Shown here one piece after another: positions 34,975 to 46,500 of a stretch of 64,000 bases of DNA (its first letter is position 1; the number at the start of each line of letters is the position of its first letter). The notes under the pieces were generated by a model. That model was given only the letters and a program-made list of their open reading frames with translations. It did no database searches and was not told the DNA's origin. This stretch comes from Methylogaea oryzae (GTDB lineage Bacteria > Pseudomonadota > Gammaproteobacteria > Methylococcales > Methylococcaceae), in NCBI RefSeq assembly GCF_019669985.1, contig NZ_AP019782.1:1730001-1794000 (forward strand), given 5' to 3'. Position numbers and translations under genes: made by a program.

Positions 34975-37900
34975 CTATTCGGCTAAATCCTTGAGTTGCG
35001 CGAGCAACAGGCGTTCCGCGTCTTCATCCGACAGGGCGGCGATGTCCGTTTCCTCCAGCGGGGCGAAGGCCGGCTCCGCCGCGCGGTTGCTTTCCGCTTC
35101 GGCCGGACCGATGCGGCAGGCGCGCGCCAGGTAATTTACCAGCGCTTCCAGTGTCGGGTATTCGAAGATTAACGTGTCGTGCAGGGCAATGCCTAGCTCT
35201 TTCGTCAACTTTTCCGCCGCTTCCAGGGCCAGGATGGAGTCGAAGCCCAGATCGAACAGCCGGGCGCGGGGTTCGATGGCAGCCGGCGCCTTGATGCCCA
35301 GGGTGTCGGCGACGACTAGCCGCACGCGGTTTTCCAGCAGCGCTAGGCGTTGTTCGGGCGGGGCGTTTTCGGCGTTTTGCGCCCACGGAGCAGGGCTGGG
35401 AAGGGGGGGAGTCGAATGACCTGCAGCAGCGTCCATGGGAACCAAACCGTCGAAACGCGGCGGCGCCCAGCCGGCCAGCAGGGCCGGTTTGTCCACGGGC
35501 AGCACGGCCAGTTGCGCCGAAGGGCTGCCCAGCAGGCTACCCAGGATATCCAGGCCCCGTTGCGGCGCGATGGCGGCGAAGCCCCGTTCCGCCCAGCGCC
35601 GGCGTTCGTTTTCCGGCAAGCGGGCGCCCATGCCCGCTTCCGCCCAGGCGCCCCAGTCCAGGCTGAGAGCGGGCAGGCCTTGGGTATGGCGGAACTGGGC
35701 CAGGGCGTCCAGGAAGGCATTGGCCATGGCATAGCCGGCTTGGCCGCGCGAGCCGATCAGCGTCGCGGCCGAGGCGAACAGCACCAGGAAGTCCAGGGGA
35801 CGGTTCATGGTGAGCTGGTGCAGGTTCCAGGCGCCGGCCAGCTTGGGAGCGAACACGGCAGCCAGTTGCTCCCGGCTTTGCTGTAGCAGCAGGCCGTCTT
35901 GCAGCACGCCGGCAGCGTGGAACACGCCGCGCAAGGGCGGAAGCTCGGCGTCCATCCAGGCGAACAGCGCGGCGGCTGGCTCGGCATCGGCGATGTCGGC
36001 GGCACGGCAATGCACCTGCGCCCCCTGCCGGCGCAGCTGTTCCAGTTGGCTTTGCGCTTCCGGGCCGGGGCCGCTACGGCCGTTCAGCACCAAGCAGCGC
36101 GCGCCTTGCTGCACCAGCCAGCCGGCCAGTTTCAGGCCCAGCCCGCCCAGGCCGCCGGTGATGAGGTAAGTGGCGTCGGGGCGGATGGTTGTGGGTGTCC
36201 GATTGCCGGCGTCGTGCCGCCACAGCCGGGCGGCGTAGCGGCGGCCGGCACGGATGGCGAGCCAGTCTTCCCGGCCGGCTTGGAGTAGGGCTTCTGCGAG
36301 CCAAGCCGCATCGTCCGCCGTGGCGCTGGGGGGCAGGTCAATGCAGGCGGGCTTGAGATTGGCGTGTTCGCTGGCCAATACGGAGAACAGGCCCCACAGG
36401 GGCGCTTGGGCAAGGCTGGCCCACGACGGCGTTTCGGTTACCGCTTGGCTGCCCCGCGTTACCAGCCATAGGCGTGGCGCCGCTCCGGCCAATCGCCGCA
36501 GCAACGTTTGCACCTCGGCCACGTTGGCTAATAGGGTGGTTTGCAGTGTGGTGGCATCGGATGGCTCTGGATTGTCCAGGCCGCGCAGATAGGCCACACC
36601 GTCCCACTCCGCTGCGTTTATCTGCAGCAAGTCTTCATCGGCCGCAACGACTTGGCAGCCGTGGTCTAGCCGCTGTAACCGTTCTGCCAGCGCCTGGCCC
36701 AGGCCGCCCTTATCGGCCAGGATCAACCACTGCTGCTGGGTGGACGGCGCTGGGCCGGCGGTTTCTTCCAGGGGTGTCCAATCCAGCTCCAGCACTTCGT
36801 TCATTTGTCCGCGCAGGCCGGCCAGCAAGGCGTCGCGGCCGGTGCGGCGGAATTGGAAGCCTTCCACCCGCAGCAAGGGTTCGCCGTTTTCCGTTTCAAG
36901 GCTCAGCCCGGCGGCCACGGTCAGTTCGCTGTTGTCGGCGTCCTTTGTTTCCTTAAAGGCACGGCACAGCAGCGTTTGTGAGGCATCCCCGGGAAAGCGG
37001 CGCAGTTCCACCGCGGCGATGGCGAAAGGCACGTACAGGGTGCCGCTTGCCAGCATCTGTTCCGCTGTGGCCGGCCAGAAACGGCTGAGGATTTGGAAGC
37101 AGGTGTCCAACAGACCGGGATGGAGGGCGGCGTCCTGCTTGTCCCATTGCCGCGGTGCTTGCAGGCGGCAGCGTATTTGTCCGTCGTGTTGCTCGATGCG
37201 CTGCGTCCAGCGGTAGCTGGGGCCCAGGTCGAAACCGATGGTGGACAGTCGGGTGTAGAAATCCGTGCCGTCTTCTTCGTAGGGTGCGCATTGCGCACCA
37301 AGCGGCGCTGCGGTACGCGGTGCGTACCCTACGGTGTTTAATTTGCCGCTGACATGGGTCACCCACGCCGCATCGTCATTCGCGTCAAGCCCGTCGGCGC
37401 AGCTCAGGGTGCGAAAACTGTAGCCGCTGCCCTCCGACGGTTCCAGCAGCACTTGCAGGCGGCAGCCGGCTCCGTCCGGGATGGCCAGGGCGCGGGGCAG
37501 GCGGATGTCTTCCAGGCGCAGGTTGGTGGTGCCCAGGGCCTGGCTGGCGGCTTCCAATACCGTCGCCAAATGGTATGCGCCGGCCACCACCAGGCTGCCG
37601 AATACCCGGTGGTCGCACAGGGCGGCGCAATGGGCCGGTTCCAGACGGGTTTCATAGCGGATGTCCGGGCAGCCGGGCAGGGCTAAGCGGCGGCCGGCCA
37701 GGGGCAGCCCTTCTGCCGGCGCTGCGGGGATCGGTGCCGGGCGGGCCTGCGGTTCCAGCCAGTGGCGGCTGCGCTGGAAGGGATAGCTAGGCAGGCGGAC
37801 GCGGCGGCGCGCATAGTCGCGGTCGAAGCCGGTGCCGTCGAAGGCCACGCCGCTGCAAAACAGCCGGCCCAGGCTGTGCAACAGGCAGTCCCAGTCCCCT

Positions 37901-40482
37901 TGGCTGCGGTCGAGGCTGGTCAGCCAGGTGCGTTCTTCTCCCGGCAGATTGGCGCGGCCCAGCCCGGACAAAATGGGGCGCGGGCCGATTTCCAGGAACA
38001 GCCGGTGGCCGTGGCGGGCCAGTTCCGCCATGGCCTTGCTGAAGCGCACCGGCTCTAGGATTTGCCGGCACCAGTAATCGGCATCGGCGGCGTTGTTCCA
38101 GCCGCCGTCCACGGCGGACAGCATGTCCAGGCGGGGAGCGGCGTAAACGACGCTGCGGGCGATGGGGGCGAATTCGTCCAGCATGGGCGCCATCAGTGGC
38201 GAATGGAACGCGTGGGACACCGCCAGTTGGCGGCCCGCCGTGCCCCGTTCCGCCAGCCGTTGCAGCACCGCCTGTACCGCCGTTTGCGAACCGGAAACCA
38301 CCAGTTCCCTGGGGCTGTTGTAGCCGGATACCACCACGTCTTCGCCGCACTGCGCCAGCCAGTCGGCCAAGGCGGCGGCGTCCTGGCACAGCAGCGCCGC
38401 CATGGCGCCGTTGCCGGGCAGGGCCCGCATCAGCCGGCCGCGCGCCGCCACCAGCTTTAAGCCGTCTTCCAGGCCGAACACCCCGGCGACGCAAGCGGCG
38501 GCGTACTCTCCCAGGCTATGGCCCAGCACCGCCGCCGGCTTGATGCCCCAGCTTTGCCACAGCTCGGCCAGGGCGTATTGCAGGGAAAACAGCGCCGGCT
38601 GGGTGAAGTCCGTGCGGTCGAGCAGGGCGCCGTCGGCCTCGCTGCCGTACAGCACGTCCAGCAGCGGCTTTTCCAGCAGGGGATCGAGCACCGCGGCGCA
38701 GCGTTCCAGGCTAGCGCGGAAGCCGGGTTGGGTTTGGTACAGCTCGCGGCCCATGTTCCAGTATTGCGAGCCTTGGCCGGTGAACAGGAATACCGGCTTT
38801 TCGTTGTCCCGGTCGCGGGGCGCGCGGCCGATGATGGTGATGGTGGACGATTCGCTGCGCTCCACGGCGGGCAATTGCGATGCGGCTTCCGCACGGTCGG
38901 TGCACACCAGTGCCAAGCGGTGCTCGAACACCCCCCGTCCCGTTGCCGCGCTGAAGCACATATCGGCCAGGGACCGGTCCGGATGGGCGTTCAGGTACTC
39001 GCGGTAGCGGCCGGCCAGGGCCCGCAGGGCGGTTTCGCTGCGCGCCGACAGGGCCAGCAGGTGGCGGGGGCGGTCCATGGTGTTGGGTATGTCTTCGGCC
39101 ACGGCGGCCGGCGGCGCTTCCAGCACCACGTGGGCGTTGGTGCCGCTCATGCCGAAAGCGCTGATGCCGGCGATGCGCTGCGCGTAGCCCGCCGGCCAGG
39201 GCAAGGTCTGGCGCGGAATGGCGAAGGGCAGCTCGGCCCAGGGAATGTGCGGGTTGGGCTGGTGGTAATGGCTTTGCACGGGAATTTGCCCGTGTTTCAC
39301 CGCCAGCGCCGCCTTGAGCAGGCCGGCCAGGCCGGCCGCCGCTTCCAGGTGGCCGATGCTGCTTTTCACCGCGCCCAGGTAAAGCGGGGGTTCGACGCCG
39401 GGGCGGTTGGCGAATACCTGCCCCAGGGCGCGCGCTTCGATGGGATCGCCCAATTCGGTGCCGGTGCCGTGGGTTTCCACCAAGCCCACCGTGTCCGCCG
39501 CCACGCGGGCGTTTTGCAGGGCGTCGCGGATCACTTTGGCCTGGGACGCCTCGTTGGGCACGGTCAAACCCGCGCCGGCGCCGTCGTGGTTGACCGCCGT
39601 GCCGCGGATCAAGGCGTGGATCGGGTCGCCGTCGGCCAGGGCGTCGGACAGGCGCTTGAGCACGATCACGGCGCAGCCTTCGCCGCGGCCGAAGCCGTCC
39701 GCCGCCGCGTCGAAAGCCTTGCTGCGGCCGTCGGGCGCCAGCACCCCGGCGCGGGACAGGAACACGCTGACGTGGGGCGCCAGGTTCAGGTGCACGCCGC
39801 CGGCCAGGGCCAGGCGGGTTTCGCCGCTGCGCAGGCTTTGGCAGGCCAGGTGCACCGCCACCAGGGAGGAGGAACAGGCGGTGTCGATGGACAGGCTGGG
39901 GCCGTCCAGGCCCAGCCAGTGGGACAGTCGTCCCGAGGCGAAGCAGTGCAGGCTGCCGGTGCCGGAATAAGTGTCGATGGATTCGAGATGCTCGGGCGTC
40001 AGTTGCAAATCGCCGTAATGGCTTTGGCCGATGCCGATGTAGACGCCGCCGCTGAGGCCGGAGGTATGGCCGGCCAGACCGGCGTCCTCCAGCGCTTCCC
40101 AGGCGGTTTCCAGCAGCAGGCGCTGCTGCGGATCGAGGCGGGCGGCTTCGCGGGGGGATATGCCGAAAAACTCCGCGTCGAACCGGTCCGGCAGCGGGAT
40201 GAAAGCGCCGCGGCCGGTGTAAGTCTTGCCGGCGGCGCGCCGGTCGGCGTCGAATATGGCGTTGTTGTCCCAGCGCTCCGGCGGCACGTCACCCACCGCG
40301 TCCAGGCCGTCGCACAGCCTCAGCCAATAGCTGTCGGCATCGTCGATGCCGCCCGGCAGCCGGCAGCCGATGCCGACGATGGCGATGGGCTCGTAACGGG
40401 AGCGTTCCACGCTTTCTACCGCGGCGCGCGCTTGGCGCAGGGCGAGCAGAATCCTTTCGTTCGACGACGTGTCTTCGGTCAT
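34975..40482 (-). CDS. PKS-2: KS-AT-DH-KR-ACP, the only module with an acyltransferase
   Basis: A 1835-residue type I polyketide synthase module. It has an N-terminal helical docking segment, then KS with DTACSSSL near 200 and HGTGT near 339. The complete AT has GQGSQ near 570, GHSLGE near 657 and HAFHS near 758. The HAFH signature indicates malonyl-CoA. DH follows with DHRVFG near 958, with Ala replacing the motif Pro as in PKS-3, and LLDTCFQ near 1122. KR has TGGLGGLG near 1443 with the catalytic Tyr present in GYAMAN near 1582. ACP has LGFDSI near 1745. There is no cMT or ER. A short inverted-repeat element (37278-37333) is read through inside the DH. It follows PKS-1 by 91 bases, the widest gap among the four synthase genes, partly AT-rich, which could hold an internal promoter. 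The 13-base gap to PKS-3 suggests one transcript. Confidence 0.95.
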   Translation of the reverse strand: MTEDTSSNERILLALRQARAAVESVERSRYEPIAIVGIGCRLPGGIDDADSYWLRLCDGLDAVGDVPPERWDNNAIFDADRRAAGKTYTGRGAFIPLPDRFDAEFFGISPREAARLDPQQRLLLETAWEALEDAGLAGHTSGLSGGVYIGIGQSHYGDLQLTPEHLESIDTYSGTGSLHCFASGRLSHWLGLDGPSLSIDTACSSSLVAVHLACQSLRSGETRLALAGGVHLNLAPHVSVFLSRAGVLAPDGRSKAFDAAADGFGRGEGCAVIVLKRLSDALADGDPIHALIRGTAVNHDGAGAGLTVPNEASQAKVIRDALQNARVAADTVGLVETHGTGTELGDPIEARALGQVFANRPGVEPPLYLGAVKSSIGHLEAAAGLAGLLKAALAVKHGQIPVQSHYHQPNPHIPWAELPFAIPRQTLPWPAGYAQRIAGISAFGMSGTNAHVVLEAPPAAVAEDIPNTMDRPRHLLALSARSETALRALAGRYREYLNAHPDRSLADMCFSAATGRGVFEHRLALVCTDRAEAASQLPAVERSESSTITIIGRAPRDRDNEKPVFLFTGQGSQYWNMGRELYQTQPGFRASLERCAAVLDPLLEKPLLDVLYGSEADGALLDRTDFTQPALFSLQYALAELWQSWGIKPAAVLGHSLGEYAAACVAGVFGLEDGLKLVAARGRLMRALPGNGAMAALLCQDAAALADWLAQCGEDVVVSGYNSPRELVVSGSQTAVQAVLQRLAERGTAGRQLAVSHAFHSPLMAPMLDEFAPIARSVVYAAPRLDMLSAVDGGWNNAADADYWCRQILEPVRFSKAMAELARHGHRLFLEIGPRPILSGLGRANLPGEERTWLTSLDRSQGDWDCLLHSLGRLFCSGVAFDGTGFDRDYARRRVRLPSYPFQRSRHWLEPQARPAPIPAAPAEGLPLAGRRLALPGCPDIRYETRLEPAHCAALCDHRVFGSLVVAGAYHLATVLEAASQALGTTNLRLEDIRLPRALAIPDGAGCRLQVLLEPSEGSGYSFRTLSCADGLDANDDAAWVTHVSGKLNTVGYAPRTAAPLGAQCAPYEEDGTDFYTRLSTIGFDLGPSYRWTQRIEQHDGQIRCRLQAPRQWDKQDAALHPGLLDTCFQILSRFWPATAEQMLASGTLYVPFAIAAVELRRFPGDASQTLLCRAFKETKDADNSELTVAAGLSLETENGEPLLRVEGFQFRRTGRDALLAGLRGQMNEVLELDWTPLEETAGPAPSTQQQWLILADKGGLGQALAERLQRLDHGCQVVAADEDLLQINAAEWDGVAYLRGLDNPEPSDATTLQTTLLANVAEVQTLLRRLAGAAPRLWLVTRGSQAVTETPSWASLAQAPLWGLFSVLASEHANLKPACIDLPPSATADDAAWLAEALLQAGREDWLAIRAGRRYAARLWRHDAGNRTPTTIRPDATYLITGGLGGLGLKLAGWLVQQGARCLVLNGRSGPGPEAQSQLEQLRRQGAQVHCRAADIADAEPAAALFAWMDAELPPLRGVFHAAGVLQDGLLLQQSREQLAAVFAPKLAGAWNLHQLTMNRPLDFLVLFASAATLIGSRGQAGYAMANAFLDALAQFRHTQGLPALSLDWGAWAEAGMGARLPENERRRWAERGFAAIAPQRGLDILGSLLGSPSAQLAVLPVDKPALLAGWAPPRFDGLVPMDAAAGHSTPPLPSPAPWAQNAENAPPEQRLALLENRVRLVVADTLGIKAPAAIEPRARLFDLGFDSILALEAAEKLTKELGIALHDTLIFEYPTLEALVNYLARACRIGPAEAESNRAAEPAFAPLEETDIAALSDEDAERLLLAQLKDLAE
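37278..37333. repeat. Short inverted-repeat element inside the DH domain of PKS-2
   Basis: CGTAGGGT (37278-37285) and ACCCTACG (37326-37333) are inverted termini, with an inner TGCGCATTGCGCA palindrome. The 56-base element is read as VGYAPRTAAPLGAQCAPY between the first and second halves of the dehydratase domain. Confidence 0.8.
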
Positions 40483-40573
40483 TAAAATCTTTTACCAGAC
40501 TATGCCGGTGGTAGGGAAGATGGATTCCGATTATTCATTTACCGCCGCGGGGCGGCTGGGGCCGCATGCGTTC

Positions 40574-43500
40574 TCAATCGGATCGGCATTGGATCGCATC
40601 CAGCAAGCGTTCCAGCTCCAGCAATTCGGCGGCGATGGCGGCTTCTTCGCTGGCCGGTTCGGCGGGACTGTTCGGCGCGATGGCGCTTGCCGGAGCTGAA
40701 GACGCAGGGGGGGCGATTTCCTTCTCCCTATCCCTTTCGCATATGCGGGCGCTGTCGGCGGTAGGGCTTTGCATGGGCGCTGTATCCGACAGCTTTCCCG
40801 CCAAGTAGTCCCCCAGCGCGGCAACGCTGGGATGTTCCATGGCGATGGTGGCGGGCAGCGGCAGGGCCAAGTCCCGTTGCAGTTTGTTGCGCAGTTCCAT
40901 GGCGGTCAGGGAGTCCATGCCCTGGTCGAACAGGCCGCGTCTTAGGTCCAGTTCCTCGCCGGGGCCGAAGCCCAAGACTTGCGCCGCCAGGTGGGCGACG
41001 TGGTCCCGCAGCAGGGCTTGCCGCTGGCTGGCGGTGGCGCTGTGCAGGCGCTGCAAAATCGGTGCGGCGGTGGGTTGGGTTGGTGCGGCGGCGGGGGTAA
41101 GCCATTCCGCCAGGTAAGCCGGTGCGGTTTCGCCGGGGGGGAGGAAGCGCTGCCAGTCGACGTCCATCACGGCGGCTTGCGCCAAATCGGAACCCAGTAG
41201 GCGATCCATGGCCGCCAGTGCCGCCTCGGGCGCCATGGGACGGATGCCGGCGGCGGTCCATTGCGCTTCGCGCCGTTCGCCCACCGCTTGCGCCATGCCC
41301 ACTTGATCCCAAGGCCCCCAGTTGAGGCTGAGTCCGGGCAGTCCTAGGCGGCGTCGGGCGGCGGCCAGGCCGTCGAGGAAGGCATTGGCCGCCGCGTAGT
41401 TGGCCAGGCCCGCGCTGGGCAGCAGGGAGAAGGCGGAGGAGCACAGCAGGAACATATCCAGCTCCAGCCCTTGCGTGGCCTGGTGCAGATGCCAGGCGCC
41501 CAGGGCTTTGGCGGCGAGGACTTGCTGGAATTGGCTGCGTTGCTGGTTTTGGATCAAGGCGTCGCTGAACACGCCGGCACAGTGGATGACGCCGCGCAGC
41601 CGGGGAATGGCCGCCACCAGCGCGGCGGTTTGTTCATTGCTGCCGACATCGGCTTGGCGGACATCGATCTGCGCGCCTTGCCCGGCCAAGGCTTCCAGGA
41701 CGCGCTGTGCCTGTTCCGATGGCGCGCTGCGGCCCGCCAGCACCAGTTGGCGCGCGCCTTTTTCCACCAGCCAGGCGGCCAGGCGCAATCCCATGCCGCC
41801 CAGCCCGCCGGTGATGAGGTAGGCGGCGTCGGGCTGGACGGCCAAGCCGTTGATCGGCGCCGCGAGGCGGGCCAGGCGCGGCAAGTAGAACCGGCCGTCG
41901 CGGACGGCGCTGCGGGGTTCGGTGCCGGGGTTATCCAGCGCCTGGATGAGATCGTCCGCCGCATCGGCTCTCTTGGCCGGGTCCAAGTCCAGCAGGCGGC
42001 AGCGCAGTTCGGGATGTTCTTTTTCCAGCACCAGGCCGAAGCCCCACAGGGGGGCTTGGAAAGGCTCGGCCGCTTCAATCGCGGCGGCGCCTTGGGTGAC
42101 CAGCCATAGCGGGGGCGGATTGGCGGATCGCAGCAGGGCTTGGCTTAGGTACAGGGCGCTGGTGCAGGCGTCTCCGGCGTCGGCCTCGCTTATGTCCAGG
42201 TTCCACAGGTGCACGATAGACGTTATGTCGTCGCCGGCATCTCGCAGCAAACGCCGATAATGTTCGGCTTGCAGCGGGTCCAACCGATATTCACCGGGGG
42301 AAAGCTTGGCGTAGTCCTCACCGGGGCGCACCAGCAGGCAGGTATCGCCTTGGGCTTGGCATTGCTCGGCCAGGCGTTCGCTCACGCCTCGCGCGTCGGC
42401 GAAAATCAGCCGGGTTTGCGTTTGGCTGCTGTTGCGGGCCAGGATCAGCGCTTGCGGGAACAGCAGGGTTTCCGCGTTTGCCGGCGCTATGGCTGCCACG
42501 GCGTCGAAATCCTGTGCGGCGAGCAATTCCTCCCAGCGTTGGGCGGACAGCAGGGGATAGTATGGTCGCAGCGCATGGTCGGCGAACGCCCACCAGCCTT
42601 CCAACAGGCCGAAAATGAGGTCGATCCAACGGCGCGGCGCCGTGCCTTCCACCAGCAGCAATTGGCCGCCGGGGGCGAGCAGGGAGCGGGCGTGGCCGAC
42701 GGTGGCCGCCAGGTCGCGGGTGGCGTGCAGCACGTTGCTGGCGACCACCAGGTCGTAACGGCCCGCTTCGAAGCCTTGCGTTTGCGGAGGCTGTTCGATG
42801 TCCAGCTTGCGGAATTGCAGGCAAGGATAAGCGGCAAAGCGCTGGCGGGCGGCGTCGAAGAAGTGGGCGGAGACGTCGGTGAACACGTATTCGCAGTTTT
42901 CCCCCAGGTGCGGCAGCAGCCAGGCGCTGGTGCCGCCGGTGCCGGCGCCGATCTCCAGGATGCGCAGGCCGTGCTTGTGCGGCAGTCGCCGGATTGTTTC
43001 GTCCAGCAGCCGGTGCATGGGGGCGAAAGTGGGGGCGTGCTGGTAGAGGCGCGCCAGGGTGGCCGGGTCGGCGTCGGGGAACAGCAGGGTCAGCGGCGCG
43101 CAGTCGCCGCGCAGCACTTGCGCCAGGTGGTCGCCGCAGCGGGACAGCAGGCGCAGTTCGTCGCCGGCCTCCGGGTATTGGGCCAGCAGTTGTTCGCACA
43201 GGGATTGGGGCGCCGGTTCGCCAGGGGCGCGGATAACGTCCAGCCCTTCGCCTTGCAGCGCCACGAGGTTTTCTTCCTGCAGAATTTCCAGCAGGCGGCG
43301 GAACAGACAGCGATGGCCGGCGGTTATGCCCAGGCGCTCGGCCAGTGCTTCCACGGAGCAGCGTTCGCCTGCCGCCGGATTCCAGCCCAGGCCGCGCAGG
43401 GCGGTGCTGACGTATAGGAAGCTCAGCCGTTCCAATTGCGGTTGCAGTCCGGCCAGCCGCGCGGCGGCATCGTCCGTGCCCAGTTGTGTCGTCAAGGATT

Positions 43501-46500
43501 GCAGGGCGGCTTCCACTGCCTGCGGTGCGGGCAGCGCCGGCCTGGACCGGGCCGCTTGCGGATCGGGCCGCCATTGGAGCTGGTACAGCCAGTTTGTCCA
43601 AACTTCCGGCTGGACGGCGGTTTCCAGGGCGGCAAACGTGCAGCCTTCGGCCAGGGCGATAGCTTGGCCTTGGCCGTCGCACAGCGTCAGGTTCAGCCTG
43701 CGGCGCGTGCCCTGCTGGCTTTCCAGCCGGCAGTGGCACCACAGTTCGTCCGCCATGCCTCCCAGCCAGAGGAAGTTGTCGATGCCCGCCAGTATGTGCG
43801 CGCTGCTGCTGTCCAAATTTACCAAGGCGCTGCTGAGGGCGGCGTCCAGCAGCAACGGGTGGCAGTGGTATGCCGACGCTTCGCTCGCCGCAGCCTGGGG
43901 CAGGCGGATGCGGCACAGGGACTCGCCGTCGCCGCGCCACAGGGTTTGCAGGGCGGCTAGGGCGTCGTCCAGTTGCAGGCCGCGTCGGTGTAACTCGTCC
44001 CGGAACGCGGCTAAAGGGACTTCATCCGTCAGGCGGGCTCGCAGGGCGGCCAAGTCCAGCGGCAATGCTGTTTGTGTCGAGGCCGCCACGCGGCCTTGGG
44101 CGTGCTGGGTCCAGGCGGCTTCGCCGTCGCCGCTGGCGAGGCGGAATTGCCAAGACCCGGCGGGTTGTTCCGGCAGCAGCAGCAGTTGCACGCGGCGCGG
44201 CGCGGATTCTCCCAGGGGCAGGGGGCGCTCGAAGCTAAGGCCGCTGATGCTGTAGCCGGTTGCCGGTGTCGTAGCCAACTGGCGAGCAGCGGCCAGGGCC
44301 ATTTCCAGCAGGGCGGCGGCGGGCAGGACGGCGCTGCCGTTCAAGCGGTGGCTGAGGAGATAGCTTGGCGCTGCCTGGCCGAGGGGGCTGTCGAATACGC
44401 TCACCGCGGCGCTGAGGGGGAGGCGGTGGCCGAGCAGGGGGTGGTTAGTCCCCCAGGGCAAGGCTGTTGAATTACGCGTTGTATTGATACCGTCTTGCCG
44501 GCATGGATTGCCGGCATCCATGACCAGGGATGGTGCCGAAACGGTGTCCCATGCACCGTCCTGGGCCATGGGCCCCGGCATTCCCTGCCGGGGCGACGAT
44601 GCCTTGATGCTTATTTCAACCGCATTGCGCTCACCCTTCATTCCCTTACCTAGGGAGGCGCTTTGTGGAAGCCAATAGCGTTTGCCTTGGAAGCGGCGCG
44701 GAGGCACCGCAGCCGGGCGGTGGGTGGCGGCGGTTGATGTTGTCGGCGGTGCTTCCGCCAGGATCACGTGGGCGTTGGTGCCGCTGTAGCCGAAGGAACT
44801 GATGCCGGCCAGGCGCGGCCGATCCGCTTGGCGCGGCCAGGGCAGGGTGTGCGTCGGCACCAGGGTTGGCACGGTACGCAAGTCCAGGTGCGAATTGGCC
44901 TGCCGGAAGTGCAGATGGCGGGGTATCTGCCCATGGTGCAGGGCCAGGGCGGTTTTGATGAGGCCGGCCATGCCGGCGGCGGCTTCCAGGTGGCCGATAT
45001 TGGTTTTGGCCGAGCCGATCACCAAGGGAAAATTGCCCGGCCGGCTTTCGCCGTACACCGCTTGCAGGGCATGCACTTCCACCGGATCGCCCAGGGGCGT
45101 GCCGGTGCCGTGGGCTTCCACGTAGCGCACCGCGCCGGGTGCGACGTCCGCCGCTTGCAGCGCGTTGCGGATGACCGCCTCCTGGGCCTGGCCGTTGGGG
45201 GCGGTGAGGCCGTTGCTGCGGCCGTCCTGGTTGACGGCGCTGCCGCGCACCACGGCGTAGATGTCGTCGCCGTCGGCCAGGGCCCGTTCCAAAGGCTTCA
45301 AAACCACCACGCCGCAGCCTTCGCCGCGCACGTAGCCGTTGGCCAGGGCGTCGAAAGTGCGGCAACGGCCGTCGGTTGACAACATGCCGGCGCGGCTGAA
45401 GGCGATGGAGGCTTGCGGGGCGAGGATCAAATTGACGCCGGCCGCCAGGGCCAAGCCGCATTCGCCGTCGCGCAGGCTGCGGCAGGCCAGATGCACGGCC
45501 ACCAGGGAGGAGGAGCAGGCGGTGTCCAGGGTCAGCGCCGGCCCTTGCAGGCCCAGGGTGTAGGACAAGCGCCCGGCCGCCACCGAGGGGGCCACGCCGG
45601 TGGAGCAATAGGCGTCCAGTTCGGCCTCGGCGATGCTGTTTTGCTGGAGCATTTCGTAGTCGTGGCCGAACAGGCCGACGAACACGCCGGTGGCGCTGCC
45701 TTCCAGGCCGCGCGGGTCGATGCCGGCGTGTTCCAGCGCTTGCCAGGACACTTCCAGCAGCAGCCGCTGCTGCGGGTCCATGCGCTGGGCTTCGCGCGGG
45801 GCGATGCCGAAGAAGGCTGCGTCGAAGCGGTCGGCACCGTCGATAAAGCCGCCCTGGCGCAGGGCCGGCATTTCCGCCGTGGCGGGGAAGTTGGCCGGGT
45901 CCAGCTCGCCGTTGCCCCGGCCCGGCGGCGGCTCGCCGATGGCGTCGCGGCCGTCCAGCAGCAACTGCCAGTAGGCTTCGGCGCTATCGGCGCCGCCGGG
46001 GAAGCGGCAGCCGATGCCGATGATGGCGATGTGATTTAAATCCCCCACCCTAGCCCTCTCCCTGGGGGAGAGGGGGCTTGGTGCCAACGCTGGTTTGGGT
46101 GGTGGTTCCAGGGTTTCGCCGCCGGCGTTTTGCAGGTACTCCGCCACCGCTTTGGGCGAACTGTAACGGAAGAAAAACACCGGCTCCAATTGCAGTTGCG
46201 CGGCGTGGTTGAGCTGGGTACGCAGTTCCAGCAAGTCCAGGGAGTCCAGTCCCATGTCTTTGAAGGTGGCGGCCATGGCGAAGCGGCTTTCCCGGCGCGG
46301 GCCGAGCACGTCGCGGGTGCAGCGTTCCACCACGGCGGCGGCGCTTGGCGAGGCGGCCGATTCCGCTGGGGATGCCGGGGCGTGCCCGCCGGGGCGGCGG
46401 TGCAGCAGGTCGTAGCCGATGAGCACGCCGCAGTCCTGGTTGTCCGTATCTTCCGGCCGGTAGCCGGGCAGCACGTATTCGATGCTGGCGCCGTGGTGGT

